Below are positions 27,831 through 37,370 of a DNA stretch of 64,000 nt, piece by piece. Every line of letters starts with the position of its first letter. The first letter of the stretch is position 1. A model generated the notes under the pieces. It ran no database searches, was not told the DNA's origin, and worked only from the letters and a program-made list of their open reading frames with translations. This DNA comes from Bradyrhizobium sp. JYMT SZCCT0428 (lineage in GTDB: Bacteria > Pseudomonadota > Alphaproteobacteria > Rhizobiales > Xanthobacteraceae). The position numbers and the translations under genes were made by a program. The DNA is taken from contig NZ_JAFCLS010000040.1 of the NCBI RefSeq assembly GCF_018131075.1, positions 1-64,000 of the forward strand, read 5' to 3'.

Positions 27831-28844
27831 ATGAAGCGAGCAAGCCGCCGTTACGCTGTCCTCTTTATAGTGCTTTCATTGATCGCGGGCACTAGATCCG
27901 CGCTATCGAACGATACGGCAGCGGAACTCTCAATCGGAGGGCTTCAGTTTGCGCGTTCTGCCAGCGTTATCATGAACAGCGAACTGCTCCAGATTTCGCT
28001 CACTAGCGTGCGCGTTCGATATCAGTTTGTGAATACCGGGACAGCGCCCGTCGCACTTTCTGTTGCTTTTCCGCTCCCTGACATCGACCTCTCTGAAGGC
28101 GAAAACATCGCTTTTCCCTCGAGCGATCCCGTTAATTTTGTCGATTTTGAAACAAAGATCGATGGCAAACCAACGAGCTTTGCGATCGATCAGCGCGCGT
28201 TCGTGGGAAAAAATGACGTCACGTCTGTTTTGAAAGAACTCAAGCTTCCGATTCTGCCGCTCGGCGGGCAGCAACTTCGATCGCAGGATTTATCCGAGGC
28301 GACCCGCAGCAGGCTGGTAGAAAGGGGACTACTGACGCAGATGGGAAGTGATGAAAGGGGACGTCCGCTCTATCAGCCGACATGGCTGGTAAAAACCGCA
28401 GTAGTTCGTGAACAACAGTTTCCGGGCGACCGCCCAGTTACAGTCGAGCATGCTTATCGACCGATCGTTGGTGGTAATTCGGATACGATCTTGAGGAAAG
28501 CGCTGCGGCAAAACAAAGCGATGTCGCAAGAACTCGAAAAATACCGCAAGGATTACTGTATTACAGACGCCTTTTTGGCCCAGCTGGACAAGATTGCAGG
28601 CGGAGGTCAAGCCAACAAGGCCATGATTCAAGAACGACGCGTCAGCTATGTTCTCAAGACCGGTGCAAATTGGGCCGGGCCGATCAAAGACTTTCGGCTT
28701 CTCGTTGATAAGGCCGGAAAAGAGCTTCTCGTCAGTTTCTGCACCGGCAGCTTAAAGCAGTCCTCTGAAGGCGCCCTGGAATTTAACGCAACTGATTTTA
28801 CGCCAGATCGCGACATCAAACTTCTGTTTTTGGGCCGATTCTAG
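27831..28844 (+). CDS. DUF4424 domain exported protein
   Basis: A 337-aa protein with a signal peptide (YAVLFIVLSLIAGTRSALS). The mature protein is a DUF4424 domain: AELSIGGLQFARSASVIMNS, then VRYQFVNTGTAPVALSVAFP and LPDIDL, and a late HAYRPIVGG. DUF4424 proteins are exported and common in Rhizobiales; function is unknown. The ATG has GAGGAG upstream. The gene is divergent from the propeller-NlpC/P60 gene and converges with ppkA. A 6-bp hairpin at about 28880-28895 follows its end, without a T-run. Confidence 0.85.
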   Translation: MKRASRRYAVLFIVLSLIAGTRSALSNDTAAELSIGGLQFARSASVIMNSELLQISLTSVRVRYQFVNTGTAPVALSVAFPLPDIDLSEGENIAFPSSDPVNFVDFETKIDGKPTSFAIDQRAFVGKNDVTSVLKELKLPILPLGGQQLRSQDLSEATRSRLVERGLLTQMGSDERGRPLYQPTWLVKTAVVREQQFPGDRPVTVEHAYRPIVGGNSDTILRKALRQNKAMSQELEKYRKDYCITDAFLAQLDKIAGGGQANKAMIQERRVSYVLKTGANWAGPIKDFRLLVDKAGKELLVSFCTGSLKQSSEGALEFNATDFTPDRDIKLLFLGRF

Positions 28845-28944
28845 GGTCTGTATGAACGGACCTACTGAGCGATATCATGCGCCCTCGAGAGGGCGACGAT
28901 GGCAATCGGGGTCGCATGTGTTCTTCATAGTCACGGACGCGCGT

Positions 28945-30717
28945 CTATTTCTGAATGGTGAAATATCGCGCCGACGCATTCATCGTGATGTTGGAGCGCT
29001 GCGCCTCGCTGAGCGCCTGGAAAAAAAACTGATCGGCTGAAGTAGGGCGGGGTTGTCTCAGCGAATCTAGGACGCGAGGTGTCGTGACCGCCATGAGAAG
29101 CTGCGGTGCGTTCATGCGGGGGGCATCAATGTTGCTGGAGAACGAGAGAGCATCGGTGCCGGGCTTCAGTAGATAGGATACATTCTGGACCTGCCCGTCA
29201 TCAGTAATCAGCAGCAGTTCCACGACACGGTTCGCAAAATTTTCAATATTTCCGGCGAGAGCTTCTCCCGGTTTCAACTTGACGGAGTTAAGCGAAATTC
29301 GTGGTGGGCGAGTGCCTTCGCGAAGTCGATTCAGGAATGACACTGCTGGGCATTGTGCCGGCGTAACGAGCCGGACACCAATCGAGGGTTCAAATCCCTG
29401 GCTTGCCCGGAACGCCTTGTCCAGGGAGTCGAAGGGCGTTGTCGATGCGCCAAAGCCTTCCAGAACGGCCGCGCTCGCGCTAACCGCAACAGGCGTTACA
29501 AAGAAACATTCGCCGCCTTCATACTGTTGAACGAAGCGACGAACGACGTCAGTCCGCACCGGAATTTCGTTCGGCAATTTCGTAGGCATTGCCGGAGGCT
29601 CTTTGCGCGTTTCAGCCTGGGTGGCTGTCGGAACCGGAATTTTTTTGTCCGATGGCTCTTGAGTTAATTGTGGGGCCGGTACCGATGTAACCTCGGTTGG
29701 AACGAGCCAGACATATTTGTAATATGCAACTCCAGATGCAATCAGGGCGGAAAGTGAAAGGACGGTGAGCGCGCCGTATCGAATCCATGGTCGCATGCGT
29801 CCGCTCGACGAGGCCACTTCGACGATCGAAGCATCGCGGCGTTCGGACGAATTTCCCGAAGCATTCTTTGCTAAACCGACCTTCCAATTCTCGATTTCAG
29901 CCATGGTCAGACGATTGGCAGGATCCGGCTGGAGCATCATCTCCAAAAGTGGACGAATTCGAGCATCGACCGCGCCCAAGTCAGGGCTCCGGCGACGCTT
30001 TTCCACAAGCTGAAACTGCGTCCCGCCCATATCGAGCTTCGTTCCGGTCAAAGCGTAGAAAAGCACAAGTCCGAAACTATAGACGTCGGATTTGGCGGTA
30101 ACATCGCCACCGAAAAGGCCGACCTGCTCCGGCGACACAAAGTTGTGTTTACCAGCAAAACCATTTCCAATGATCGTTGCATCGTTGAGCTGAGTTGAAC
30201 GAGCGATACCAAAATCGATGATCTTGGCGCGGGCGACATCGCTCTTCGGAACGATGATGTTATCGGGGGAAACGTCGCGATGTGTGATGCCACGCTCATG
30301 GGCCGCGTTTAGGCCTGAAGCGACTCTCCGCATCAACCGAAGCAAGGCCTCGAACGTTAGTGGCCCTTCAGTCAACATATCAGCGAGCGATCGGCCGTCG
30401 ACGAATTCCATTGCCAAGTAAGGCCGCTGTAAAACCGGTTCGACTGTGAAGACGAAATACCGGACGATTGCGTCGTGCATGAGATAATGAAGCGCCGAAG
30501 CTTCCCGGCGAAACAGCGCGAGCGCAGACTCGTTCGCGGCCATATCGGGGAGTAGCATCTTGATCGCGACGGCAGTGCCAGTCTGAATTTCGTGGCTCTT
30601 GTAGATTTCGCCCATACCGCCGACGCCAATTAGGTGGTCGATTTCGTAAATGCCGTTGAGTCGGGTCCCTGGCGGGATCCGGTGGTGCGCTGTCTGAAGC
30701 GGATCCTTGGGATTCAC
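28945..30717 (-). CDS. ppkA: T6SS-associated serine/threonine kinase PpkA
   Basis: A 590-aa kinase that should phosphorylate TagH-type FHA proteins to switch on the T6SS. The kinase domain (about 20-285) shows the glycine loop GVGGMGE (31-37), Lys53 in AIKM, HRDVSPDN (146-153) and DFG (168-170). A membrane segment spans about 315-333 and the remaining 250 residues form a periplasmic sensor region (binding partner unknown). The start is a GTG at 30717, four bases after the pppA stop, preceded by GGGAGTGA. It is the last gene of the leftward T6SS operon. Confidence 0.95.
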   Translation of the reverse strand: MNPKDPLQTAHHRIPPGTRLNGIYEIDHLIGVGGMGEIYKSHEIQTGTAVAIKMLLPDMAANESALALFRREASALHYLMHDAIVRYFVFTVEPVLQRPYLAMEFVDGRSLADMLTEGPLTFEALLRLMRRVASGLNAAHERGITHRDVSPDNIIVPKSDVARAKIIDFGIARSTQLNDATIIGNGFAGKHNFVSPEQVGLFGGDVTAKSDVYSFGLVLFYALTGTKLDMGGTQFQLVEKRRRSPDLGAVDARIRPLLEMMLQPDPANRLTMAEIENWKVGLAKNASGNSSERRDASIVEVASSSGRMRPWIRYGALTVLSLSALIASGVAYYKYVWLVPTEVTSVPAPQLTQEPSDKKIPVPTATQAETRKEPPAMPTKLPNEIPVRTDVVRRFVQQYEGGECFFVTPVAVSASAAVLEGFGASTTPFDSLDKAFRASQGFEPSIGVRLVTPAQCPAVSFLNRLREGTRPPRISLNSVKLKPGEALAGNIENFANRVVELLLITDDGQVQNVSYLLKPGTDALSFSSNIDAPRMNAPQLLMAVTTPRVLDSLRQPRPTSADQFFFQALSEAQRSNITMNASARYFTIQK

Positions 30718-30721
30718 GCGT

Positions 30722-31513
30722 TCACTCCCAATCGTTGGTGGCGGGAGGATTTTGCAGAATCGCGGCCGGTACGGTTTGTTCTCGTTGTGATTCTGGCCTT
30801 AATGGCCGAACGACGACGACTGTCACATTGTCAAGACCTCCTCTTTCGAGTGCAAGCTCGACAAGCGCAGCGGAAGAAGTTTGCGCGTCGTGGGCCGAAA
30901 CGCATTGCAGTATTTCGTCATCAGCTACGTGCCTTGTCAGCCCGTCGCTGCAAAGAACGAAAATATCACTGTCTTCAAATGCTCCGGAAACGAACTCGAG
31001 TTCTGGATCGTCCTGAACTCCTACAGCTCGCGTGATGACATTGTTGGGCCAATCCTTGGCTTCCTCAGGAGTAACCCCGCCGCTCGCCAATAGCTCCTGA
31101 ACCTCCGTATGGTCGCGAGATACCTGTCGAATAATGTCGCGCCTTGCCAGATAAAGACGACTGTCTCCAGCCCAAAGGCATGCATAGTGATCCTCCGAGA
31201 ACAGCAGGATTATTATGGTGGATCCGATAACCACGCCGCCGCGCTGTCCCCTCATCTCGATAATTTGCTGATTAGCGAGAACTACCCGGTTTTTGGTTTC
31301 TTCAAGGAGCTGAATGGCGGAACTGGTGGCTGAGATAGTATCGAGAGCCGTGACAATAAGGTGGCTCGCTAACTTCCCGGCTTCATGTCCTCCCATACCG
31401 TCGGCGATTGCCCAGATGCCCAGGTCGTTGCGCACGAGATGAGAATCCTCGTTTCGCAATCGAACTTTGCCCGGATGAGTGGCGGAACCTGCGTCAAACG
31501 TGAAGGCGTTCAT
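30722..31513 (-). CDS. pppA: T6SS-associated PP2C phosphatase PppA
   Basis: A 263-aa PP2C-type phosphatase that should oppose PpkA. Metal-binding motifs are clear: RNEDSHLV, IADGMGGHEAGK, LWAGDSRLYLAR, FVLCSDGLTRHV and DNVTVVVV. I chose the ATG at 31513 because GGAGG lies just upstream; a TTG at 31537 overlapping tagF is possible. No membrane segment is present, so the enzyme is cytoplasmic, while its partner PpkA spans the membrane. Confidence 0.95.
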   Translation of the reverse strand: MNAFTFDAGSATHPGKVRLRNEDSHLVRNDLGIWAIADGMGGHEAGKLASHLIVTALDTISATSSAIQLLEETKNRVVLANQQIIEMRGQRGGVVIGSTIIILLFSEDHYACLWAGDSRLYLARRDIIRQVSRDHTEVQELLASGGVTPEEAKDWPNNVITRAVGVQDDPELEFVSGAFEDSDIFVLCSDGLTRHVADDEILQCVSAHDAQTSSAALVELALERGGLDNVTVVVVRPLRPESQREQTVPAAILQNPPATNDWE

Positions 31514-31533
31514 CGTTCCTCCGCCGCAGCTTG

Positions 31534-32229
31534 TCAAGCGCTCTCGATTTCATCGCTCACCAGCGCACCAGTGAGCATGATCGAGTATCGAAACGGATCC
31601 GGCATTCCCCGTGAACATAGTGCCATCGGCGAGAAGTCTCTGCCGCCTTCTGTCCACCAGAAGGTCGCGGCCGCTGAAGCTCCGTGATTACCTTGACGCA
31701 GAGCAAGCAAGGAATCCTGGAACGCTCCGCCGGAGATAACAATCCCCAGCATTGTCTTGCCGATCGCGATGGTCCCTGTTGTGGTGCCGACTTCGGGTTC
31801 GGCTATCGGCACCGGCATCACATCAAGGGCCGTGGAGATACTCTCGAACGAGTTGGCTTGATCGAGAGTCGAAAGCAGCAATCCTTCCGCCGCAGCGAAC
31901 CAGTCAGCTTGAATGTTTAGATCCGGCGGCGGGATCGAGTACGACGGGTCGGCCATCGCCAGCAGTGTCAATGGATAATAGCGTCCCACCCCATCCACCG
32001 ATGGCATGATTGCACCTAGCACTGTCGCACCGCAAATGTCGGCGCCGAGCCAGAACCGCCAAACCGGAGCGGTAAGGAACGCACTCTGCCATTCCGCAGC
32101 GAGTTGATGGCGGCTCGCTGACATGCAGGCCTGGACCCAAGGCTCCCATATCCTCAGAAAATCATGCGGTGTGGCCAACGCAATGTAGTCGCGCTTGGTG
32201 CCGAGTTTTCCAAATAGACCGCACCGCAT
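31534..32229 (-). CDS. tagF: T6SS regulator TagF
   Basis: A 231-aa TagF-family protein (TIGR03373-like), with CGLFGKLGTKRDYIAL at the start and an internal GVGRYYPLTLLA. TagF represses T6SS assembly after translation in other species by acting on the FHA protein. It starts 6 bases after the end of tssM and ends just before pppA, so it is part of the same tightly packed operon. In some alphaproteobacteria TagF is fused to PppA; here the two are separate neighbouring genes. Confidence 0.9.
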   Translation of the reverse strand: MRCGLFGKLGTKRDYIALATPHDFLRIWEPWVQACMSASRHQLAAEWQSAFLTAPVWRFWLGADICGATVLGAIMPSVDGVGRYYPLTLLAMADPSYSIPPPDLNIQADWFAAAEGLLLSTLDQANSFESISTALDVMPVPIAEPEVGTTTGTIAIGKTMLGIVISGGAFQDSLLALRQGNHGASAAATFWWTEGGRDFSPMALCSRGMPDPFRYSIMLTGALVSDEIESA

Positions 32230-32235
32230 GGCCCA

Positions 32236-35200
32236 TCAAATACCGCTTGGACAGCGGAACTCCCTTAGTGCGCTGAGATTCAGCGGATTTTTGATAGAGC
32301 CGGTCGTGATCTGGTATTTGAGTTCCCGGCCGGCAACAATGAAGGTGGTATTAGCAGTTTCCGCACGAACCGTCATCGATCCGGCCTCCAAGATCCTAAA
32401 CATTGACCATGGGCCGGTGCGTTCCAGCACGGATGGCTGGCTCGAAGCGTCGTTGGTGACGGAAATTGCGGTTTTCATCGATGGTCCGGGCCACACCACA
32501 TTCGTCGGCGCGACGCTCGCTGAGGGCGGCGGAGACGGGGCCGGGCCGGGCGTCGTTGCCGGCCCAACGGGGCTCACGATGGGAGTGCCACCCAATTCGA
32601 TTTTCGCGCTTACGCCCGCACCGCTAATTGTTGGGGGCAGTACGGAGAGCGCGACCATAGGCTGGGTGCCTCCATTCTGAAAAAACGCGTCTCGGATATA
32701 GGCGGCACGTTGAAACTGCTTGAGAGTATCAGCTGAGAGCGTATTACCCACGGCACTTTCTTTCCGCCATGCCCAGTCCGTTCTCGAAGTGTCGGCATAG
32801 GGGGCGAGCAACTGGGAAAAAAACTTGTCCAGCACGCCGTTTGGACTGAACAATTTGGAGAAGTCTCCCAGCGGTACGTCTTGATTGCTGCCGCGGGAGA
32901 ACGGGTAGCGATTGGTAATGACTTGCTGACAAACCGGCGTGACCTGATCGCGCAGTGCCACCAGCAATTGGCCCGCCGTTGACGCCGCCATGTCGCCCTC
33001 GAATTCGGCCGCGGCGCCGCGCAGCATATCTGAAAACGGTGGTGGAATTCGCGCCGCATTATTGCGGAGCGCCGCGACCTGAACTTGCAACGCTGCATTT
33101 GCCTGCGCGGTCAGCTGAGGATTTTCGATGATCAGCGTGAGGCTTTGCGCAATGTCGTTCAGATTTGCGACGATCGAATCGATAGGCTTTCGAGTGCTGT
33201 CGCCATCCAGAACGGCATGATACGGTTTGAATTGAGCCTCAATCTTGGCGCCAGGTGGCCCATCCTGCGTGTTGAATAAAAGTGCCGACGTTACCGTCTT
33301 CAAATTGGGCGGGGACGTCGCATTGCCGCTATTTGCCGGCTTTTGACGTTCACGAGTCAATGTCGATTCATCGCGTATCGATTCGAGTATTAGCCGCAAC
33401 GGAGAGCTTGGTGCGGAGACCGCACGCAGGGCCTGATATCTAGGCTTATCGGCAAGAAGCTTCTTCATTTTCAGCTTTGCCAATGCACTCCGCCAGGCGC
33501 CAATAAAATCGTTGCCATAAAGGTCGAGCAAATTGCTGGCCAGATTATCGTACTGCTGATTAAGTGACGCTTGCCGACCGGCTTCACCCAGCAACCATCG
33601 ATCGCGCTTCATTCGTTCTGAGAGATCGCCCAACTTTGCGATGAATTTCTCGTGGAAGCCATAATAGGTGAAAAACGCGGGAATGCTGATCGTGTCGAGA
33701 GATTGGCCTTGATCAGCTTCAAACACGTTTGAAACATCCAGGCCGCCTTTGCGTGAAAGCATCCAATCCTCGCTCGCTGGCCCTCGCGCTTCCGATTTCA
33801 GCAACTGGTAGGCTCGCTGAGAAACGCTCAAGCGTGCCAAGGTCTTCTGGGCTTCGGCTACAAGGTTCCCGTCGAGTTCGACCAGCGGCGCCCGCTCGGT
33901 CTCAAGCTCAAACATTGCCGCCAGATGTTCTTCAAGTAGTCGTCGGCCTTCCGCATTGGTCGGTCCGGGATAAAGATTCTCGGCCCAGTCGCGTTGCATC
34001 CATGATTTTATCAGTGCCCGATCCGGCGGCTGGACGCCTCCGAGCATCATATAAACCTTCAAAGGCTCATAGATGAATCCTGCGTCGGCGATCCTTGCAT
34101 TGAGCTGCTCCTCCAGACGGTACAGTAATCGCGGGCGGAACAATCGCTCGAGTGCCGTATGATAGGCGCTTTGGGCTGACGATTGCAGGCGGTCGCGCTG
34201 ACTCAGACCGAACCCCGCCGAAGTCGGAGTTGGTGAAGCGCGGTTGCCGTATCCTACCGGAGTATTCCTTAGCCGATGGAGCAGAGGCAAGACTTTGTGT
34301 AGTTCGCGGTCGTCAATTAAAGTCTGCTGTATAAGAGGGCCTGCCGCCGCCGCATATTCGTCGTCGGCTCGCTCGTTTTGCTCGATCAGGTCCCGATTGT
34401 ACTTGAAGCTGGTGAGCCAACCGATTGTCAGTCCGATGGAGATGAGTCCGACCAGGGTCAACGAGATTGTTTTGAGGATCAGTGCCCGCCTGATTGCAGC
34501 CCGATCAGTCGAAACCCAGTCAGCCTCTCCGATAATAACCTTTGAAATCAGATCCGTCAGAAAATAGCTTTTCCCGACTCCCGAATAGCCAGCGCTTGAA
34601 ACCTGTTCTGCTCCGAAAGTGCGAGCGAGCGATCCTATAAGCTGATCGATCGGGGTGCCTTGCTGGGTTCCTGACGCAAAATAGAAGCCCCGCAGTGTTG
34701 CGTTCACGTGATAGCGGGTTGGCTCGAAAATCTGATTGAGGAAATTGAACACCACATGCTTGAGATGCGCCATTTGCGTGGGAAAGCCGAATAGCGAAAC
34801 CCGATAGTTGGGCGACGGCTCTTCTTGCAGCCGGTCGATCTGATCCTCACTGAGCCACTCCAGCAATTGATCGAACTGGTTGGGTATCTCGCCGACGAGA
34901 TTCTTCTTCTTGGTAGCAGTTTGAAAAGTTGCTCCCCAGACCTGGCGGCGACCGGCCTCGTTCAGATAGCTGAAATACTCGGTAAAGCCCGCAACCAGAT
35001 CTGTTTTGGTAAATAGGGCGTAGACCGGAAAATCCACTTTGAGGCGCTGATGGAGGTCAAGCAGTCGCGCGCGGATCGCATTGGCGTGTGCGGTTATTTC
35101 GGCTGCCGGCAAAGTCAGCAAATCTTCCACGCTGATCGCGACGATTACTCCGTTAATGGGTTGGCGCGGGCGACTTTTCTTCAAGAGGTCAAGAAAAGAG

Positions 35201-35790
35201 AACCAGCTCTGCTTATCGGATTTTGCATCGGAATCTTGCGTCGTGTACCGGCCAGCGGTATCAATCAACACTGCCTCTTCAGTGAACCACCAGTCGCAAT
35301 ACCGCGTTCCACCGACGCCAGCGATAGCCGCTGGCGTCGCGCCCTGAGAGAGCGGAAACTTCAACCCGGAATTCACGAGCGCGGTCGTCTTGCCGGCACC
35401 CGGCGGACCGATAATGATGTACCATGGCAAATCGTAGAGATATCCGGAGCTGCCACCGCTCGCAGTTTTCAGCGTCTTCAGCGCATCCGCCATCCGCTCC
35501 TTAAGCACAGGCTCGTCGTTGACCGGTTCGTTTTCAGCGGTGATGGCTTCGGAAATTTGCTTTGCGGCCTTCCGTCTTCGATAAAATGAAAAGGTGCCGA
35601 AACTCGCCACTCCAGCCACGAGCAGGACAACCGCTATCTGGCGGATGATCGGATTATTGAGAGGACGCCAATCGCCAATTGCGACCAGCGGACCGGCAAA
35701 ATATATCAAAGACGTCAGCGATCCGAGACCGATCCCGATCAGGACTATACGAACAATTTCCTTGCTAAGCGTCATTCCTGTCGCCTTCAT
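32236..35790 (-). CDS. tssM: T6SS membrane subunit TssM (IcmF)
   Basis: An 1,184-aa inner membrane protein of the TssJLM complex. Two membrane helices lie at about 12-32 and 50-68 and a third near 440-465. Between them is a cytoplasmic NTPase-like domain with an intact Walker A motif GPPGAGKTT (128-136) and VLIDTAGRY. The large C-terminal part is periplasmic. The start could be the ATG at 35790 or at 35775. It follows tssL by 11 bases. No TssJ lipoprotein gene is seen, as is usual in the Agrobacterium-type branch. Confidence 0.97.
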   Translation of the reverse strand: MKATGMTLSKEIVRIVLIGIGLGSLTSLIYFAGPLVAIGDWRPLNNPIIRQIAVVLLVAGVASFGTFSFYRRRKAAKQISEAITAENEPVNDEPVLKERMADALKTLKTASGGSSGYLYDLPWYIIIGPPGAGKTTALVNSGLKFPLSQGATPAAIAGVGGTRYCDWWFTEEAVLIDTAGRYTTQDSDAKSDKQSWFSFLDLLKKSRPRQPINGVIVAISVEDLLTLPAAEITAHANAIRARLLDLHQRLKVDFPVYALFTKTDLVAGFTEYFSYLNEAGRRQVWGATFQTATKKKNLVGEIPNQFDQLLEWLSEDQIDRLQEEPSPNYRVSLFGFPTQMAHLKHVVFNFLNQIFEPTRYHVNATLRGFYFASGTQQGTPIDQLIGSLARTFGAEQVSSAGYSGVGKSYFLTDLISKVIIGEADWVSTDRAAIRRALILKTISLTLVGLISIGLTIGWLTSFKYNRDLIEQNERADDEYAAAAGPLIQQTLIDDRELHKVLPLLHRLRNTPVGYGNRASPTPTSAGFGLSQRDRLQSSAQSAYHTALERLFRPRLLYRLEEQLNARIADAGFIYEPLKVYMMLGGVQPPDRALIKSWMQRDWAENLYPGPTNAEGRRLLEEHLAAMFELETERAPLVELDGNLVAEAQKTLARLSVSQRAYQLLKSEARGPASEDWMLSRKGGLDVSNVFEADQGQSLDTISIPAFFTYYGFHEKFIAKLGDLSERMKRDRWLLGEAGRQASLNQQYDNLASNLLDLYGNDFIGAWRSALAKLKMKKLLADKPRYQALRAVSAPSSPLRLILESIRDESTLTRERQKPANSGNATSPPNLKTVTSALLFNTQDGPPGAKIEAQFKPYHAVLDGDSTRKPIDSIVANLNDIAQSLTLIIENPQLTAQANAALQVQVAALRNNAARIPPPFSDMLRGAAAEFEGDMAASTAGQLLVALRDQVTPVCQQVITNRYPFSRGSNQDVPLGDFSKLFSPNGVLDKFFSQLLAPYADTSRTDWAWRKESAVGNTLSADTLKQFQRAAYIRDAFFQNGGTQPMVALSVLPPTISGAGVSAKIELGGTPIVSPVGPATTPGPAPSPPPSASVAPTNVVWPGPSMKTAISVTNDASSQPSVLERTGPWSMFRILEAGSMTVRAETANTTFIVAGRELKYQITTGSIKNPLNLSALREFRCPSGI

Positions 35791-35801
35791 TATCCCGACT
35801 G

Positions 35802-37370
35802 TTATTCACTTCGCGCGATGAATATTTCGACGCGACGATTGTTGGCGCGTCCTGTCGGTGTAGAGTTCGTGTCGATCGGTGCGTCAGCTCCCTTTCCTTC
35901 AACTTCGACTCGACTGGTGTCGGAGAGACCCCGCTTCAGTACGGCGGCAGCGGCCTTGGCTCGCTCGAGCGATAGTTCAAAATTTGACGGGAAACGCGCA
36001 CTTCGCATTGCAGTATTGTCGGTGTGGCCGACTACGCGGATTTTCCCGAGCTCCTTTTCTAACGTGGCAGCGAGACGTGCAGCTACAGGTTTGAATTGCT
36101 CGAGAACAGTTGCTTGCGCTGACTCGAACAGAATGAGGTTGCAGACCCGGATGACGATGAAACTCGCGGTCTGATCGGCGGTCATCTTGCAGGAAGTGTT
36201 TTCTGCCGCGAGCGCATTACGAATTCGCTGTAGCTGCGTAATTCGCTCCGGGGGCGGAGGTGGGGGCGGAGGAGGCGGGGGAGGCGCGATGATCTTTCGC
36301 TTCAGTTCGATCTTGTCGGATGGGTGCAGCGATAAGGCCACCTGTGCCGCTTTCTCGGCATTTGAGGTCAACCAGGTGCGTAAGGTAACGAAACCCGCAA
36401 AAAGAAGTGCTGCTGCGACGGAAGCAACCAGCCAGATCGGAATACGAATACGCTGCCGGCGATTTCCTAGTGCCTGGCCGCGCCAATGCGGCGAAAGATC
36501 GCGCATGACCTTGGGGCGAACCTGGCGAAGCAGCTCGTAAAGGTTACGCTGGATCAATTGCAGTCCGGCTACGCCACCCGCTGAGGTCCTGTGCATACCC
36601 TGGAAGCCAAGCGCAAGGCAGGCATGCTGCAACTCAAGGATGGGATAGTTGACCAGCGGATCCTGCTTAAGCCGATCCAGAATTTCAAAGAACCGCACAC
36701 CGCCCACTCGTTCGCCGAAAAATCGGCTGAGCATGCTGTATTGAGCCCAGACATGTCGCTCGTCCGTGGGGATATGCTGAACAATATCATCGGCGGTCGC
36801 ACAAAGAATATATTTGGCGGTGTTTGCCTGCTGCTCGGAAGTACCTGCGGACCTAATGTCGGTTTCGAAGAATTTCACCGCATCAGAAACTTGGTCCATC
36901 AAACTCGCGAACGACGCACGCATGAGCGCGATGCGAAGACGTCCCAACAATTGAAGGAGCGGCCCGGCGGCTCGCATAATTGGATTGGCGTTCGGTGCGA
37001 CGAGATCATCGACAAGCAGTATCGGCGCCGCGGGTCGCTGTTGCTGGGCCGCAGGCACATTCTGCGAAGAAATCCATTCTTCTGGCGCATGACTGGATGG
37101 AGCCGCAGCGAATGGCGAGGAAGGTGCGATGACCGGCGCGACGGGTGGCGGTATCGGCTGGTATTGGGACGCCGTGGGATGGGATGACGCGGGAGAGACG
37201 GAAAGCGGGCTTGGCGAGAATGGATTTCGGGCGTCGGGAGCGGACTCCCGTTGCGCGTCGGGGGATGAATAGGGAGAGGGAGGCTGGGGCAGCCTTCCGC
37301 CCGGATTGGGACGGATGATGGTTCGCTCACCACGTCCAAAAGGATCTATTGGTTTGTCCTTTTCACTCAT
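35802..37370 (-). CDS. tssL: T6SS membrane subunit TssL (DotU/IcmH) with OmpA domain
   Basis: A 522-aa protein. A Pro/Ser-rich N-terminal tail (about 1-120) is followed by the DotU domain (DDLVAPNANPIMRAAGPLL; ATADDIVQ; PILELQHACLALGFQGM). A membrane segment lies near 312-330 (IPIWLVASVAAALLFAGF). A polyproline linker of ten prolines near 365-375 leads to a C-terminal OmpA domain (RVVGHTDNT-like IRVVGHTDNTAMRS; NNRRVEIFIA) that should bind peptidoglycan and anchor the machine in the cell wall. Its start overlaps the tssK stop by four bases (ATGA). Confidence 0.97.
   Translation of the reverse strand: MSEKDKPIDPFGRGERTIIRPNPGGRLPQPPSPYSSPDAQRESAPDARNPFSPSPLSVSPASSHPTASQYQPIPPPVAPVIAPSSPFAAAPSSHAPEEWISSQNVPAAQQQRPAAPILLVDDLVAPNANPIMRAAGPLLQLLGRLRIALMRASFASLMDQVSDAVKFFETDIRSAGTSEQQANTAKYILCATADDIVQHIPTDERHVWAQYSMLSRFFGERVGGVRFFEILDRLKQDPLVNYPILELQHACLALGFQGMHRTSAGGVAGLQLIQRNLYELLRQVRPKVMRDLSPHWRGQALGNRRQRIRIPIWLVASVAAALLFAGFVTLRTWLTSNAEKAAQVALSLHPSDKIELKRKIIAPPPPPPPPPPPPERITQLQRIRNALAAENTSCKMTADQTASFIVIRVCNLILFESAQATVLEQFKPVAARLAATLEKELGKIRVVGHTDNTAMRSARFPSNFELSLERAKAAAAVLKRGLSDTSRVEVEGKGADAPIDTNSTPTGRANNRRVEIFIARSE

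Noticed and set aside
28870..28900. Palindrome GCCCTCGAGAGGGC after the DUF4424 gene
   Set aside because: Stem of only 5-6 bp with no T-run on either strand; not convincing as a terminator.
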